Assembly (NCBI GenBank): GCA_003427395.1
Contig: BFEA01000076.1
Span: forward strand, 3,426,820-3,490,819
Origin: Chara braunii
Lineage: Eukaryota; Streptophyta; Charophyceae; Charales; Characeae
DNA length: 64,000 bases
Direction: 5' to 3'
Below, piece by piece: positions 32,027-42,680 of this stretch. A model generated the notes under the pieces. The model worked only from the letters and a program-made list of their open reading frames with translations, was not told where the DNA came from and did no database searches. Made by a program: the position numbers and the translations under genes. How positions within the stretch are numbered: position 1 is the stretch's first letter; each line of letters starts with the position of its first letter.

Positions 32027-32063
32027 CTGATGAGTCGGTGAAACTCCGACGAAACAGTTTGTC
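32027..32063 (+). ncRNA. Hammerhead-ribozyme-like core
   Basis: CTGATGA (32027-32033), a perfect 5-bp stem GTCGG/CCGAC with a 7-nt loop (32034-32050) and GAAA (32051-32054) reproduce conserved core boxes and helix II of the hammerhead ribozyme. GAAA is followed by a possible short helix III and a GTC triplet (32061-32063), which could be the cleavage site. I could not find a good helix I next to CTGATGA, so it may be degenerate or use distant pairing. Plant hammerheads occur in retrozymes and other retroelements. Confidence 0.55.
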
Positions 32064-33184
32064 ACAGCCCCTCGTTTGTTGTCCTCTTCTCCCTCTCTGC
32101 CTACGGTTTACCGGGCAGTTCTATTTGACGATATATACATATATACAAGGGGGTAAATATGCGACGATCACTTCTCACAATCACAGTGGGGCTCCTCACA
32201 GCCCTATGTATACGTGTGACAGCAGGCAGCCAAATCCAAAATCCGAACCATAGAACACACCTGCAGTCACATCAAAGAATCAGACAAGGTCCACACACTA
32301 TACGGAGTCAACCCCAACCACTCTCCATACTCATACCCCTTGCTTTAGCCATGCAAGCCCCAACCTCCGGCCAACCAACCATAATTAAATACTCGGTACC
32401 TTTGTTAAATGGCCATTCAATAAAAGTCTTGGTGAAACCTTAACAAAACGAATAGAAATCACCATGGCTAAAGCCTTTTTAGGTTGAGTAGGGAGGGCGA
32501 GTTGGAATTGAGTCGTAAACCGACGAATCGACAGCTGACCTGTTATCAATGATAACAGAAGGTGATCCTCGTAGGATCAAAGCTGAATCTAGCCCCAAGT
32601 CCTGAGTCAATCGATCAAAGAGACCTGTAACACGTTGACCTCGCTGTTCAAGCTGTCAGGTGGCTACCATTGCGGAGCCCTCAGGCGACTGAAGACAACA
32701 AGGCCCTCTCTCGCGAGTCTGAGTGCAGCCCCCTTGGATCTGAGGGTCTCAAACCTTTCTCTATCTGCCCTTCTCACTTTAAGTCTAGTCTATTGATTAC
32801 GAGAGGAAGGCGGCAGGCGGGATTGCAACCCGTAGGACCGCATCAAGACTCTGTGGGGAGTCCACCCACCGATTGCGGGAGCTCTGCCGGAACCTAGGCG
32901 AGGTTCTGGAGGCAGGGAACCATCAGGTAATCCATCTCTATCTGTACACCCCACTACACCCATGTTTGCATATTCTGCTATAACTTGATTGATGTATGCA
33001 TGCATGTCCCTATAATGCTTGCTTTGTATTGAGGACATAACCAGATTAAATATAGGAAAGTATGTATAAGTCAGTTTCAACTTCTTTGTATTGCCTGAAA
33101 GCAGATTGTGGGGTTGCATCTGGGGGAAGGGTGGGAGAAAGACAATATTGCGTGGAGTTTGACCGGGTCAACCGAAGGTTGGGC
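32064..33184. other. Non-coding stretch, nothing recognised
   Basis: No ORF with family motifs and no clear repeat. A TATATACATATATAC patch is near 32133-32147. Confidence 0.4.
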
Positions 33185-33830
33185 CAGTTCCATAACTTTG
33201 GGAAGGCCCAGTGCTATGTTTACTTTTGGATTGCTTTGAGAACCAGACATGTTCCATAAGTTTGGGTGGTCTTGGTTGCTCTAACTTGTGAGGGCTAGAT
33301 GTGATCGCTTTTTCAGGAGCCAGTCAAATCCATAAGTTTGGGTAGTCCGGCGGCCTTGTTTATTTGGGTTTCGTTGACAGTTTCTTTAGTTTCTGAACGA
33401 GGAGGTGAGCATGTTCCATAAGCTTGGGTGGCTCTACCTCTTCATGCTTTGGCTTTAGGAGAAATGAACCAGGCTGAGGACCAAGACATGTTCCATAAGT
33501 TTGGGTGGCCTTGGTCCAATGCCTCGCACATGCTGGAACCAGAAGGTCTGACTATAGCTTATCACCAACTGAAGGGAATATTCAATTAAGAATAAACTTG
33601 TGGTACGAAGGGGCAGACTGAGTCTTGAGCTGAAGATGATCGGCTCAGTTATATGCCACCTCAAAAGACTAAGTGCAGACAATTACGTAACTCTTGGATA
33701 TTTAAACAGTTTAGGGGACTAGGATGGCCTAGTCATATACCCAAGGAAGAGAAAAGTTGTTGTTCCTTTTGTTTGTGTATACTTGGCTGGGCTAGACATG
33801 TTCCATAAGTTTGGGTGGTCTAGCCTTATG
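33185..33830. repeat. Spaced direct repeats of TTCCATAAGTTTGGGTGG
   Basis: Six copies near 33188, 33252, 33328, 33414, 33491 and 33801; the first five are 64-86 bp apart. The conserved core is CATGTTCCATAAGTTTGGGT, often followed by GGTC; spacer sequence is not conserved. No reading frame spans them. Confidence 0.8.
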
Positions 33831-34130
33831 CCCTATGTAAGCTGGGTACAAGGGAATAAAGTGTTGAAAGACTATGAACTATTGTTTGCTAAGTTAACCT
33901 TGGGGATGGTGAGAGCGCTCACTGTTGTGGTTTGGCCTGCATGTGACAGAGTGCCCCCGCCTAGTCTAAGTTCAGTCTGATAGGTAGTTACTGTAGTTGC
34001 TCGCCACGTGCTAGAGCCACAGGAGTTAGTTTCAATTCCTGCATTTTCTGAGCTCGTTTTTTTACTTAGATCCATTCCTGCATTTTTTGGGATCCTTTAT
34101 TTATACTTGGTCTTGTATAAATCTTGGCAA
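33831..34130. other. Non-coding stretch between repeat families
   Basis: CCTGCATTTT(C/T)(T/G) appears twice (34036 and 34076) with flanking CATTC. Nothing else seen. Confidence 0.35.
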
Positions 34131-34680
34131 GCCACTTACCCTACGGGAAGCGCTGCCGAAATTTCTACAAAACCAAAGAGTTAGTCAAAACTTTGGCTTC
34201 TTCAAGATCCAGTCTTGATGACTTTTTGACTTAGTAGGAATCTGGGAAGCCTCCTTTTCTAAAGGAAGTGCTGCCCAAATTTTTGCTAATTCAGGGAGTT
34301 AGCCAAAATTGGGCCCTGAAGGATCAAAGTCATTTCAGATTTTAAACTTAGCTTTGTACAAATCTTGGACTAGCACTTTCTCTACGGGAAGCGCTGCCGA
34401 AATTTCTACAAATCTAAGGAGTTGGTTGAGATCCTGCCTTAACAGAACCTAAACTTTATGTCTAAGTTCAAATCTGACTTGATATAAATCTGGGAAGCCT
34501 TCCTCCCTAGAGGAACCTCCCTAGAGGAAGTGCTGCCCAAACTTTTGCTACGTCAGGGAGTTAGAAAAATTTTGACTTTCTGGAATCCAAAGGTTTGGCT
34601 TTTGGGCTAGTATAGTTTCTGCGATGGCACTTTTCCTACGGGAAGCGCTGCCGAAGTTTTCCTAAATTAGAGGAGTTATC
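34131..34680. repeat. Alternating A/B ~120-bp satellite
   Basis: Type A (CTACGGGAAGCGCTGCCGAA) starts at 34141, 34382 and 34636. Type B (CTA(A/G)AGGAAGTGCTGCCCAA) starts at 34258 and 34521. They alternate strictly A-B-A-B-A. Each is followed by a TTTCTACAAA or TTTTGCTA segment and GGAGTTAG. One B copy has an extra 15-bp duplication (CCCTAGAGGAA). Confidence 0.85.
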
Positions 34681-34848
34681 TTATATTGTGACAGGTGGCG
34701 ACGTATGTAGGAGAGGCTATGCCATAGTCTACTTTTGCTTGGGCACTGGCTAGAGGTAGACTTAAACCTAGTTAACTATGATGACTTGAGTAAGATCGTG
34801 ATATGGAGATTATTCTCCATGAACTCATAAACTTAGCTTGAGATTGGT
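34681..34848. other. Unassigned spacer
   Basis: No feature seen. Confidence 0.3.
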
Positions 34849-35722
34849 TTGTCTGAAGTAGCCCCTCCTGCCGATCTCCTAGTTCGCAGCACTATCTCCC
34901 TTCGCCACCATTCTACCATGCCGCAACACCAGCCCCTCTTGCTATCCAACCCCAGCCGCAACAACCATCCATACACAACCCTTAGATGCAGCCGCAGTAC
35001 TCAGCGGCAGTCAGCAGCATCGGCGGCAGTCTTCAACAACTACCAGCAGGATGCACCGGTCAACAACGCAGCGGCGGCCCGGGCAGCCAACAACCTGCTA
35101 TCAACAGTACGCAGCAGCAGTGCCCAGTAGTAGCTCACACCCTATCAATCAGCAGCAGCAGTCCGCGCTTGGCATGAGGCAGCCAGCAGCAGCATGCAGC
35201 AGTCAACCGTAGGTGGCAGACATTCGTGCACAGTACACAGCCACCCAGTGCACGTTGGCAGTCTTCAGCAACCCGCTGCAGTACACCGTGGTAGGCAACA
35301 GCCCGTGCACTGGTTCGACAGAAGCAGTTGGTGCTCAGCCCGCAGCCATAGTCCAAGTTCCGACGCAGCAGGCAGCACTTCATGCGGCCAGCAGCAGTCA
35401 ACACCAGATAATCACCAACTACGGTCGTTGCTGTGCCACACAGCAGACACACGGCAAGACGATGTCAACACCGATACCGAAAGACAGTCGCCGTGGTGGC
35501 CGAAACGCAGCCCCCAGCGAACGCGCAGCAGACGGTGCGACCCCACAGAGATGTACTTCTGCAGACTCTAGCTTAGCAGAAACTCCAGCCGGCACAGATG
35601 GGGTCCCCGCCCGGAGACCAGCCCTCACGATAAGGCACAGGGCGGCCTACTCAGACTACCGTAGTTCGTACCTCTTCTCATCCGAGTTTCTGCCGACAAC
35701 ACGCCTACTCGCCCGGCTGTGA
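34849..35722 (+). pseudogene. Gln/Ser-rich degenerate coding region, possibly Gag-like
   Basis: CAG/CAACAG-rich sequence encoding Gln/Pro/Ser/Ala stretches in several plus frames (34849-35130, 34986-35177, 35194-35571, 35213-35722), for example SIGGSLQQLPAGCTGQQRSG. The style recalls the linker of retroelement Gags, but I see no capsid or zinc-knuckle motif. A decayed gene or a low-complexity region are equally possible. Confidence 0.3.
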
Positions 35723-36290
35723 ACAGCTCGGTCTTGCTCCCCCTATGCTCGTCAGGGCACGTACACCTACCTTCGTGCACACTCGTTCCTATACGTGCTC
35801 ACGTCCTCCGGTGTATCAGCCCCCTCCTCTCATCCCTGCCTTCGTCGGCCATACAGGCATAGCACTGCAGTCTCACCAGGTAAGTCTCCAATGCCACCTT
35901 TCGCCTCCTTCAATCCCCCATCACATGCGCTAGTCTCCAATTCCACTATCTCGCAGCCTGCTGAGCCTCTCGCCTATGCTTCCGACCAGGTGGGATACAT
36001 AACTTTCCCCCACAGGCCGTGTGTGCAGGTGTAGCCCAGACTCATGCTATTGCCAAGGCCGAACACTATGGTAGGTCGACTTCTTCCCCATTTCCCTGCA
36101 CGGATCTGGCGGTCCTGACTTCCCCATGGTCACGAATGTGCTGACCAAGTAAATCGCCACTCGCTCCCCTACTCCCAGAATTCACAATGCGAGCCTGTTT
36201 CTGGCTTTTCTCCTCTCGGTCATTCTGGCGCACCCCCTTTCTCTTCTGACCCTCGTTCTACCGATCTAACATTCAAACTGACCCCGCCAT
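35723..36290. other. Non-coding pyrimidine-rich stretch
   Basis: C/T-rich sequence with no supported gene. Confidence 0.35.
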
Positions 36291-36900
36291 CCAATTCGGG
36301 GTGGTCAAGAACCCCTATCCCGCACTTTTGTTTACTCGCTTTCATGAAGAACCGACCGACATCTCGATGCCTACTCCCGGCATAGCCTCTCTCCCGACCT
36401 CACTGCGCACTCGTTTTCTCTACTGACTCTTATTCAACTAATTTTCTACTCTAACATTATATTCGGGTTCGCCTGACATAAAAACCCCCGAAGCGAGTCT
36501 TAGCTCATCCGTTTCTATCAAGAAACGTGCGAGCTGAACAACCTTCCCTCTCATCATAATCACGACCCCGTTGCCTTAGCGCACATCTTTCCTTACTAAC
36601 CTACTCATACACTAACACTCACACTCTACTGAGTACGAATTCGGGGTCGCCCACCCTACGAACCTCGGATCCGAGTCCTCCCTTGCCCAATCCCATTTGG
36701 AAACGAGGGAGGTAGCGTTTTTCCTATTCTCCCCTCTCTTTGCTCCACCATAGCTCACGCACCATCTACCTCACCTATCCTTCATTCTACTACTTTAACG
36801 CCAATTCTAACTCCACCATGTCACTCGCCCGGGGCAAGAACCTTGGGATCGCCTCCTCTTGCCCAAAACTGACAAGAAACGGGCGAGCTATGAACTCGCC
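36291..36900. repeat. Diverged ~170-190-bp repeats
   Basis: ATTCGGGGTSGYC followed by AACCCC/AACCTC recurs near 36296, 36462 and 36638, with a weaker one near 36829. Each is followed by a segment with GAAGCGAGTC or GATCCGAGTC and an AAGAAACG(T/G)GCGAG-type motif. Copies are heavily diverged. Confidence 0.45.
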
Positions 36901-37589
36901 GTGTCGCCTCACCGATCTCCTGCCATCGTCTTTTCGGAATGAACCCGGCGCAAATTTGCGCCTTCATTCACTTTCACTTCCTTGTCTTCCTGTTGTCCCT
37001 ATCTGCGTCCGTTTCTTCGCTCGTCAACCTCCCCCGCTGCCCAACGCTGCCTGGCCGGATCCCCTTTGCTCCCTGGCGCTCCGTTGCTCTTCCCCCCTCG
37101 TTTTCAACCGAACTTGGCAAGGTCCACGGCCAGGTTCAGTTCCTCCCTTATTCTTTTCTGTTGCCCGTCGTCCCGCTTTACTAGCGCGCGCCGCCTTCTA
37201 CTCCGACCGGCTTCCCTAGCGCTCCGTCCGATACAACCTCGGCAGGGAGAATACACGACGGGAAGCCTGACTCATCGGGCTCTTCCGACTTTTATGCATG
37301 ATACCTCCTCGCAGAGGCTATGCTACTCTCCTTTGTATCGTCTCAGTTTCAGCGGATATCCCGAAGGACTCCAGCTAGGGCAGCGCCCCGCAATGCCACC
37401 GAGGCCTGGTTGGCCCCGGCAACTCACACTGCTGGGTCTTGCTCATCAAGTTCCCTCATCTGGGTTCGGGCCCGCGCCTGTATTTCAACAGCTCATGGGT
37501 GTACCCACCGTGTTGGGTCTTTGTGGGCTTACTACCGGTCCCGAAACCTGTGTCGGGCCCAGGCAAAAGCAAACGAAAAATAATAAAAC
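36901..37589. other. Non-coding stretch without recognised genes
   Basis: Several overlapping C/T-rich open frames (for example 36982-37611) show no family motifs. I leave them uncalled. Confidence 0.35.
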
Positions 37590-37840
37590 TAAACACACAA
37601 AAAAAACTTAAAACTTGGGAAGACTAAGGGGACCGGGGTGCAGGACTTACCAATGCTATTCTCCGCCCTGCTGGGCGGGCCCGCGATCGGACTCCCCTGA
37701 CAAGGGGGATAGTCCCGCGGGACCCTGAACCCCTCAGCCCTTCCAACGCACCGCTGCTCCCGCGCCGACGCTCGCTGGCCTCGAACCCCATACCTTCGCC
37801 GTGTAAGCACAGTACCGTAACCTATAGGGCTAAGCCCAAG
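37590..37840 (-). mobile_element. Candidate tRNA-derived SINE
   Basis: On the minus strand, TTAGCCCTATAGGTTACGG (37833-37815) resembles a pol III box A and GGGGTTCGAGGCC (37789-37777) a box B, 25 bp apart. The sequence between them can form an anticodon-like arm with loop CTTACAC. The body continues ~190 bp to a T-rich end (AAGTTTTTTTTGTG). Layout fits plant SINEs; a plain tRNA pseudogene is the alternative. No second copy is in the window. Confidence 0.5.
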
Positions 37841-38284
37841 CCTGGGTCTGGCATGCGAGAAACACAATAAAAGATGGTACGGCGCCGCGCCCGGGCCTGG
37901 GAAGACAGCCAGGGCTGCACTCCCTCCTATAGCCGAGCACACGGCCACTAGGCCTCTATGCTGGCCTGTCCAGCCTGTGCCAGTGGCTGCCTCGCATCCT
38001 AGCCTATTACCGGTCAGACGCGCCAATCCCAGGAAAAACCGCTACTCCTCAACCTGACCTAGGGCAAACAGTAGGCCGGTCAACTACGCCGGTTGCTTAA
38101 TCAAATGAAAAAAATCACACGCGCGCCTTAACTGCTCGCTCACTCATGTTTTACTCTAGTCACCCATCCTATCAGTGTAACCCAACGGAATTAGTCGCGA
38201 CTCGCCCGGCATACTTAGACTTTTAAACTTACTCCCTGTTGCCTGCAAAAACTAGGGCGGATACCCTTGTCAGGGTATTCGCAT
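37841..38284. other. Non-coding spacer upstream of element C break
   Basis: No gene seen. It joins the truncated integrase of the minus-strand element near 38285. Confidence 0.35.
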
Positions 38285-38289
38285 CGACA

Positions 38290-38530
38290 CTGGACCATCA
38301 GGGATGGGAAGAGGATGCAGCAGCCCGTAGGGCTTTTGTCGAGACGGTTTGATACGTTAACAAACTTGACACTCAACCACAAATTTTTGTGTCATTCCTT
38401 TCATTCCAGGCCGTACAAATTTTTGCAGTAGGCTTTCGTATGTCTTCTCGAGAACGAAGTGTCCACTCCGACCATGAGCCAAGTCCAAGAAGTGAGTACG
38501 GATAGGCTCATGGTTGGGTACGCACAATCA
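38290..38530 (-). pseudogene. Element C integrase zinc-binding domain, truncated
   Basis: Read on the minus strand it gives LAHGRSGHFVLEKTYE (the His pair) and VVECQVC (the Cys pair), then LLHPLPIPDGP, the usual linker to the catalytic core. Coding stops at about 38285. Stops within the domain show decay. Confidence 0.75.
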
Positions 38531-39184
38531 GTCATACTTCCAGCTACGTCGGAAAAGCAAACCTTCACATTCGTGGAAATTACGCTGACTATTAGGGTCA
38601 GCTTGGATCTGCTCAAGGATGGGACAGAGTTCAGGGTCCTTGGCAGTATGCTCAATTAGTTCCTCATTCGAACGGATCTGCTCAAGGATGGGACAAAGTT
38701 CCGGGTCCTTGGCAGTATGCTCAATTAGTTCCTCATTCAAACTCTTACGGAGATCGTAGGAACCCACAAGGCAAGTCATATACTTAGGGTGGCGAGACAA
38801 AGCATCCGCAACGCGGTTGTAACAACCTTTCTTGTGTCTAGATCTCATGCAGCCAGCGGGTCAATGTAGTTGATGGATTAATCTGTGTCTGGATCCATTT
38901 CAAAGTCTCGTGGTCTGAGAGCACTTTGAAATGGCAACCCTAGAGTAGTGTTTCCAATGATCTAGTGCGTATCTCAAAGCATAGAGTTTTCGCATGTAGG
39001 TGGAGGCAACTACCTTGTGACTGGGCATGTGTTTGCTGTAGTACTCAAGCGGACGTAAGTTGTCACCATCATCTTGTTGCAGCACTGCGCCGATCCCGTA
39101 CAAGCTTGCATCTGTAGTTACTACGAATGTAAGTTTGGGATCTGCAATGCGGAGCACCGGATGACTCACCAAGGCCTCTTTCAA
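38528..39184 (-). pseudogene. Element C RNase H
   Basis: 39184-38900 has FVVTTDASLYGIGAVLQQDD (catalytic Asp) and STYMRKLYALRYALDHWKHY. A frameshift follows and 38848-38528 has the tail YNRVADALSRHPKYM. After the tail, a 69-bp tandem duplication repeats NEELIEHTAKDPELCPILEQ in frame. Confidence 0.85.
38605..38742. repeat. 69-bp in-frame tandem duplication
   Basis: GGATCTGCTCAAGGATGGGA starts at 38605 and again at 38674. Copies differ at a few bases, so it predates the sequencing and is not a simple assembly duplicate. Confidence 0.85.
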
Positions 39185-39328
39185 TGCTTCGAAGGCGGCT
39201 GTGCATTCCCCATCCCACGTTTAAGACACATTTTTGCTTGTCAATTTGGACAGCGGACCGGCGATGATAGAGAATTTGGGCACAAACTTACGGTAGTATG
39301 ACGCAAGACCAAGAAAAGATCGCAACTC

Positions 39329-40085
39329 TTAGACATTTGCCGGTTGAGGCCATTTGCGGATGACCTCAACTTTGGTTGCCCCGGGCTCTAGGCCTCCAAC
39401 GAACAACCGATGTCCAAGGTAGATGACGTTGTCCTTCCCAAACTCAAATTTTTTTAAGTTGAGATGAAGTTGCACATCCTTGAGTTTCTGAAGCACTTCC
39501 TCAAGGTGTCTCGTGTATTCCTCCATTGATTTGTTGAAGATTAGTATGCCATCCAAATAAACAACAACAAATCGATTGATCTGATTGTGAAACACCTTGT
39601 CCATGAGACTTTGGAATGTGGCCGGTGCATTCGTGAGGCCGAAGGGCGTGATGGTAAATTCGTACAGCCCATCGCGAGTTTTGAATGCAGTTTTATGCTG
39701 GTCTAGGGGGGTCGACTTCAATCTGGTGATAACCAAACTTGAGATCGATCTTGCTGAAGACCTTGCATCCACCTGCAACATCGAGTAGATCAGCAATGTG
39801 TGGCAAAGAGTATGCATTCTTTCTTGTTATTTTATTCAGTTCGTGGTAATCGATACACATCCATAGCTTGCCTCCTTTCTTAGGGACAAACAAAACTGAT
39901 GCACCGAATTCGGATTCGCTTGGCTTGATCCAACCTTTTTCAAGCATGTCATCGATCTGCCTTCGCAACTCCTCCAATTCGCCTGAGCCCATTCGATAGA
40001 CACAACCCTTTGGAGGAGTGCTGCCTTTTATCAACTCGATCTTGTGTTGGACCAGAGACATGTGAACTCCACGTGGTTCGACCAA
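39329..40085 (-). pseudogene. Element C reverse transcriptase, YLDG active site
   Basis: Two frames. 40085-39693 has GCVYRMGSGELEELRRQIDD, GASVLFVPKKGGKLWMCIDY and VFSKIDLKFGYHQIEV (first catalytic Asp). 39817-39329 has HKTAFKTRDGLYEFTITPFG, FVVVYLDGILIFNK and VIYLGHRLFVGGL. The second Asp of YLDD is Gly, which should abolish polymerase activity. The frame change near 39710 comes from a run of G/C bases (GACCCCCC on the minus strand). Confidence 0.9.
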
Positions 40086-40405
40086 AACTTCAGGGAATCG
40101 GTTGAGAAGGCTGCGGATCTCTTATATGATCTTCGGAGGTGGATCATTAGATTCTGGTGCAAGCATACCGGACTGTATAGGTGTAGCCAAAACAACATGA
40201 TTTGAAGCAGAATTGTTTGGACTAGAAGTAGATTCACTATAGGTGGAAGTAATTGCATTAGAAGTAGGAACGGAATGCAAAGTATAATCATTATGTACAA
40301 CAAAAATAGAAGGCACATGAGCAGACCTAACAAAGGCTATATACATTTGCTCATCAACTTTGCACCTGCGCCACTTTTTGCAAAATTTCATTGCATTGAG
40401 AAAAG

Positions 40406-40720
40406 TCATTTGGGACTTGTGCAGCTTGTCCAAGAGGGCTGGACACTCGATCCCCATGGCATCTTCGCGTCGAAGGGGCAATTATCAAGGACATAGAAGT
40501 TCAACTCATGCTTGATTGTGTGATCTGCGTTAAAGGTAGTGTGCACACCTTTGACTGCATGCGTAGATGTGACAACCTCTTGGTTGCCCACTTGGGTCCG
40601 ACAAGGATTCTGCAAAGTCACTTACTTTATTCCCAAGCACGAATGTCGTGCGGTGAGAAGTAGTTGGCGGTTGTGCCACAATCAACCAGCGCACGGATGT
40701 ATCAACCATTAACGCGGAGT
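40406..40720 (-). pseudogene. Element C retropepsin remnant
   Basis: Minus-strand translation across 40700-40635 gives RALVDCGTTANYFS, a protease active-site loop with D-C-G in place of D-S/T-G, followed by TAA. 40621-40406 continues with a decayed protease body (NFYVLDNCPFDAKMPWGSS). Confidence 0.7.
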
Positions 40721-41019
40721 TTGAAAAAGATCAACTTCGTTCTCCCTTGTGCGCGTTCCTGCTTCATGTGAGCCCAACGCAACAAGAGAGCATGAAAGTC
40801 ACTCTCTTCCGACTCCACCCAAGGCTCCTTGTAGAGGATATGCAATTTCTCAGCCTTGGAATCAGCATCAGATGGGGTCTGAAGAGAGGTTTGTTGAGTG
40901 GGATTAGAATCCGGTGAAGGACCTGCACTTACATATTCAGCCTCTCCGCCTGTAGATTGTTGATGACGTCTCTAACCCCTTTGTTGGTTTCCCTACTGCA
41001 ATCTGAAACAATGTTGGAC
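40721..41019 (-). other. Decayed linker between Gag and protease of element C
   Basis: No long frame; position implies former gag-pol coding sequence. Confidence 0.4.
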
Positions 41020-41556
41020 TTAGTGTCCCGGTTTTGTGCAATGCAGGCAAACCCCTTTCTTCATCCTGTGTTTCCACCCACTTTCACTAATCCAGAGATC
41101 TACCCATGGTTTTGTGGCAGGATCCTCCGGTTTGGGTGGAATCTTTACTCCCTTGGGGAGGTGAATGGTGTTAGTGTTGTTCTTCACTGCGTTTTTTGGC
41201 CCCTCACTTTTGAAGGCAGTCTTTTTAAAGGCATTCATTGATTCATCATCGTCTACATAATCAGACTCGTGGGCTGACGAAGAGCAATATGCCTCGCAAT
41301 CTTGCTCTTGATCGTCACCAAGAAAAGGGTCCTCTGCGAAGGCCTCCTCGTCAACCTCAAGTTGATCGTGCACTGCAAAACGGTTGCTGCCTCGAAACCG
41401 TTTGTGGCTGGTGGTCGTTTTGCCACGCAATCCGCCCGAGAGGTCTTGTACCTCCAGCTTGACTAAGTCCCGCGTGAAGGAAAGCCAATCTGTATATGTC
41501 GCGAGTCTGAGCCCCAGGCGATGTGTTACAGTAGAGGGAACCGTACCTTTAATCAC
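41020..41556 (-). pseudogene. Element C Gag C-terminal half with interrupted zinc knuckle
   Basis: A 178-codon frame with an acidic middle (DPFLGDDQEQDCEAYCSSSA). It ends CLHCTKPGH followed by a stop, and the next in-frame residues supply the last Cys (C-x2-C-x4-H-x4-C). The nonsense codon thus falls inside the knuckle. Confidence 0.75.
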
Positions 41557-41765
41557 ATCCTAGCAAGATTGCACAGTCATCTCCAAATCAGGAGTAGCAA
41601 AGAGTTTACTAACATACTATTGCAGAATATGCATGGTGTCTGTCCACTTGCTGTGCTTGAGCTTGTCAAGCTTAAGTATAGCTTTAGCTGCAACATGTGG
41701 ATCAACATATTGCTTGATCAAGAGATCCTCGAGTGTGGCTATTGGCGTAGCCTTCAGCCATTTGT

Positions 41766-42680
41766 TTAGGTTTTTTCTCTATAGCATGACTGTACAACCT
41801 GGACTTCTAAGAAGCCTCTTACGACGGGTTCCACACTGGTCCTTAGGACCGACGACTGAGTAACCGGGGGTGTCCCCAGTACATCAAAGTAGGATCGCAT
41901 AGAGCTGATCCAAGAGTCAATGTCGTCCTTTCCGTCATATTTAGACGGAATATGTGTCGCCTTCCTGTCCACATAGGGAAAGCTGCAGATAGGACCAACG
42001 ATCGTTGGGTCCGAATTCGGGGTTGCAACAGTTCCATAATTTCCTACACTGGCACTTGCCACTGCAGCAGCAGCAACAACGGAGTATGGACCTGTTGCAG
42101 GTCCGGATAGGCTGTTGACCACACACTCGAAAAAGAAGAAAAAGAAGAAGAAGGAGAAGAAGAAGAAGACACAGTTAAAGGGGAAAAAACGGACTGGCAT
42201 GCAACACTAGAAGCAGGGTAAGCAGATGGAAGGATACTCTAGTCGACTACATGTTAGCAAACTGTTGCAGCTGGTCGCGGTGCTGCTGCGCCATCAGGGC
42301 CATATCCTCGCGCAACTTCTTGAGTTCATCAAACACCTTTACGAGTTGGCCGGTATGGTCTTCAACAACCCGGACATCTACTGAAGGACAATCTTTTTTT
42401 CCACCTCGACATCAGTTAAGGTGGGCACAGTACTGAAGACGACTTCATGGGCCTTTACTTTGCCTCCCTTCTCCTTTTCCTTCTCTTACTCTTCCCTCTT
42501 CAACGATTTTTCATAAAAGAATCGGTACTGCGCCTTTTCTGTCTTAGGGGCAGCGTCCATTTGCAGCTTCCGCTTTGCTGCAATCGCCATGATGGAGGAT
42601 GAGGGTGTCAATAAGTTTATCAAGAGGGGTCGATACTTCCTCACAATTCTGGGACGAACACTCCTATTCCCTCTCCTCAC
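41766..42680 (-). pseudogene. Element C Gag N-terminal half
   Basis: 42592 onward gives MAIAAKRKLQMDAAPKTEKA, a plausible Gag start, then stops. 42200-41766 carries the capsid start (IPSKYDGKDDIDSWISSMRS, SVEPVVRGFLEVQ). A purine repeat (GAAGAAGAAAAAG) at about 42128-42170 gives a poly-Phe run in this frame, clearly non-coding. Confidence 0.65.

Larger units (their letters stand above)
38285..42680 (-). mobile_element. Ty3/gypsy element C, gag-pol without LTRs
   Basis: Minus-strand modules in order: Gag (42680-41020), protease (~40720-40406), RT (40085-39329), RNase H (39184-38528) and the integrase zinc domain (38530-38290). It breaks off before the integrase catalytic core. No LTR of its own is visible in the window. 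Its integrase stops roughly where the fragment at 30445-29243 begins, so the two might once have been parts of one element (inference). Confidence 0.8.

Noticed and set aside
32800-32900. tRNA-like T-loop GGGATTGCAACCC
   Set aside because: No matching acceptor, D or anticodon arms at proper spacing on either strand.
36740-37611. Overlapping 159- and 209-codon frames
   Set aside because: They are C/T-biased, lack motifs, overlap each other and cover diverged repeats.
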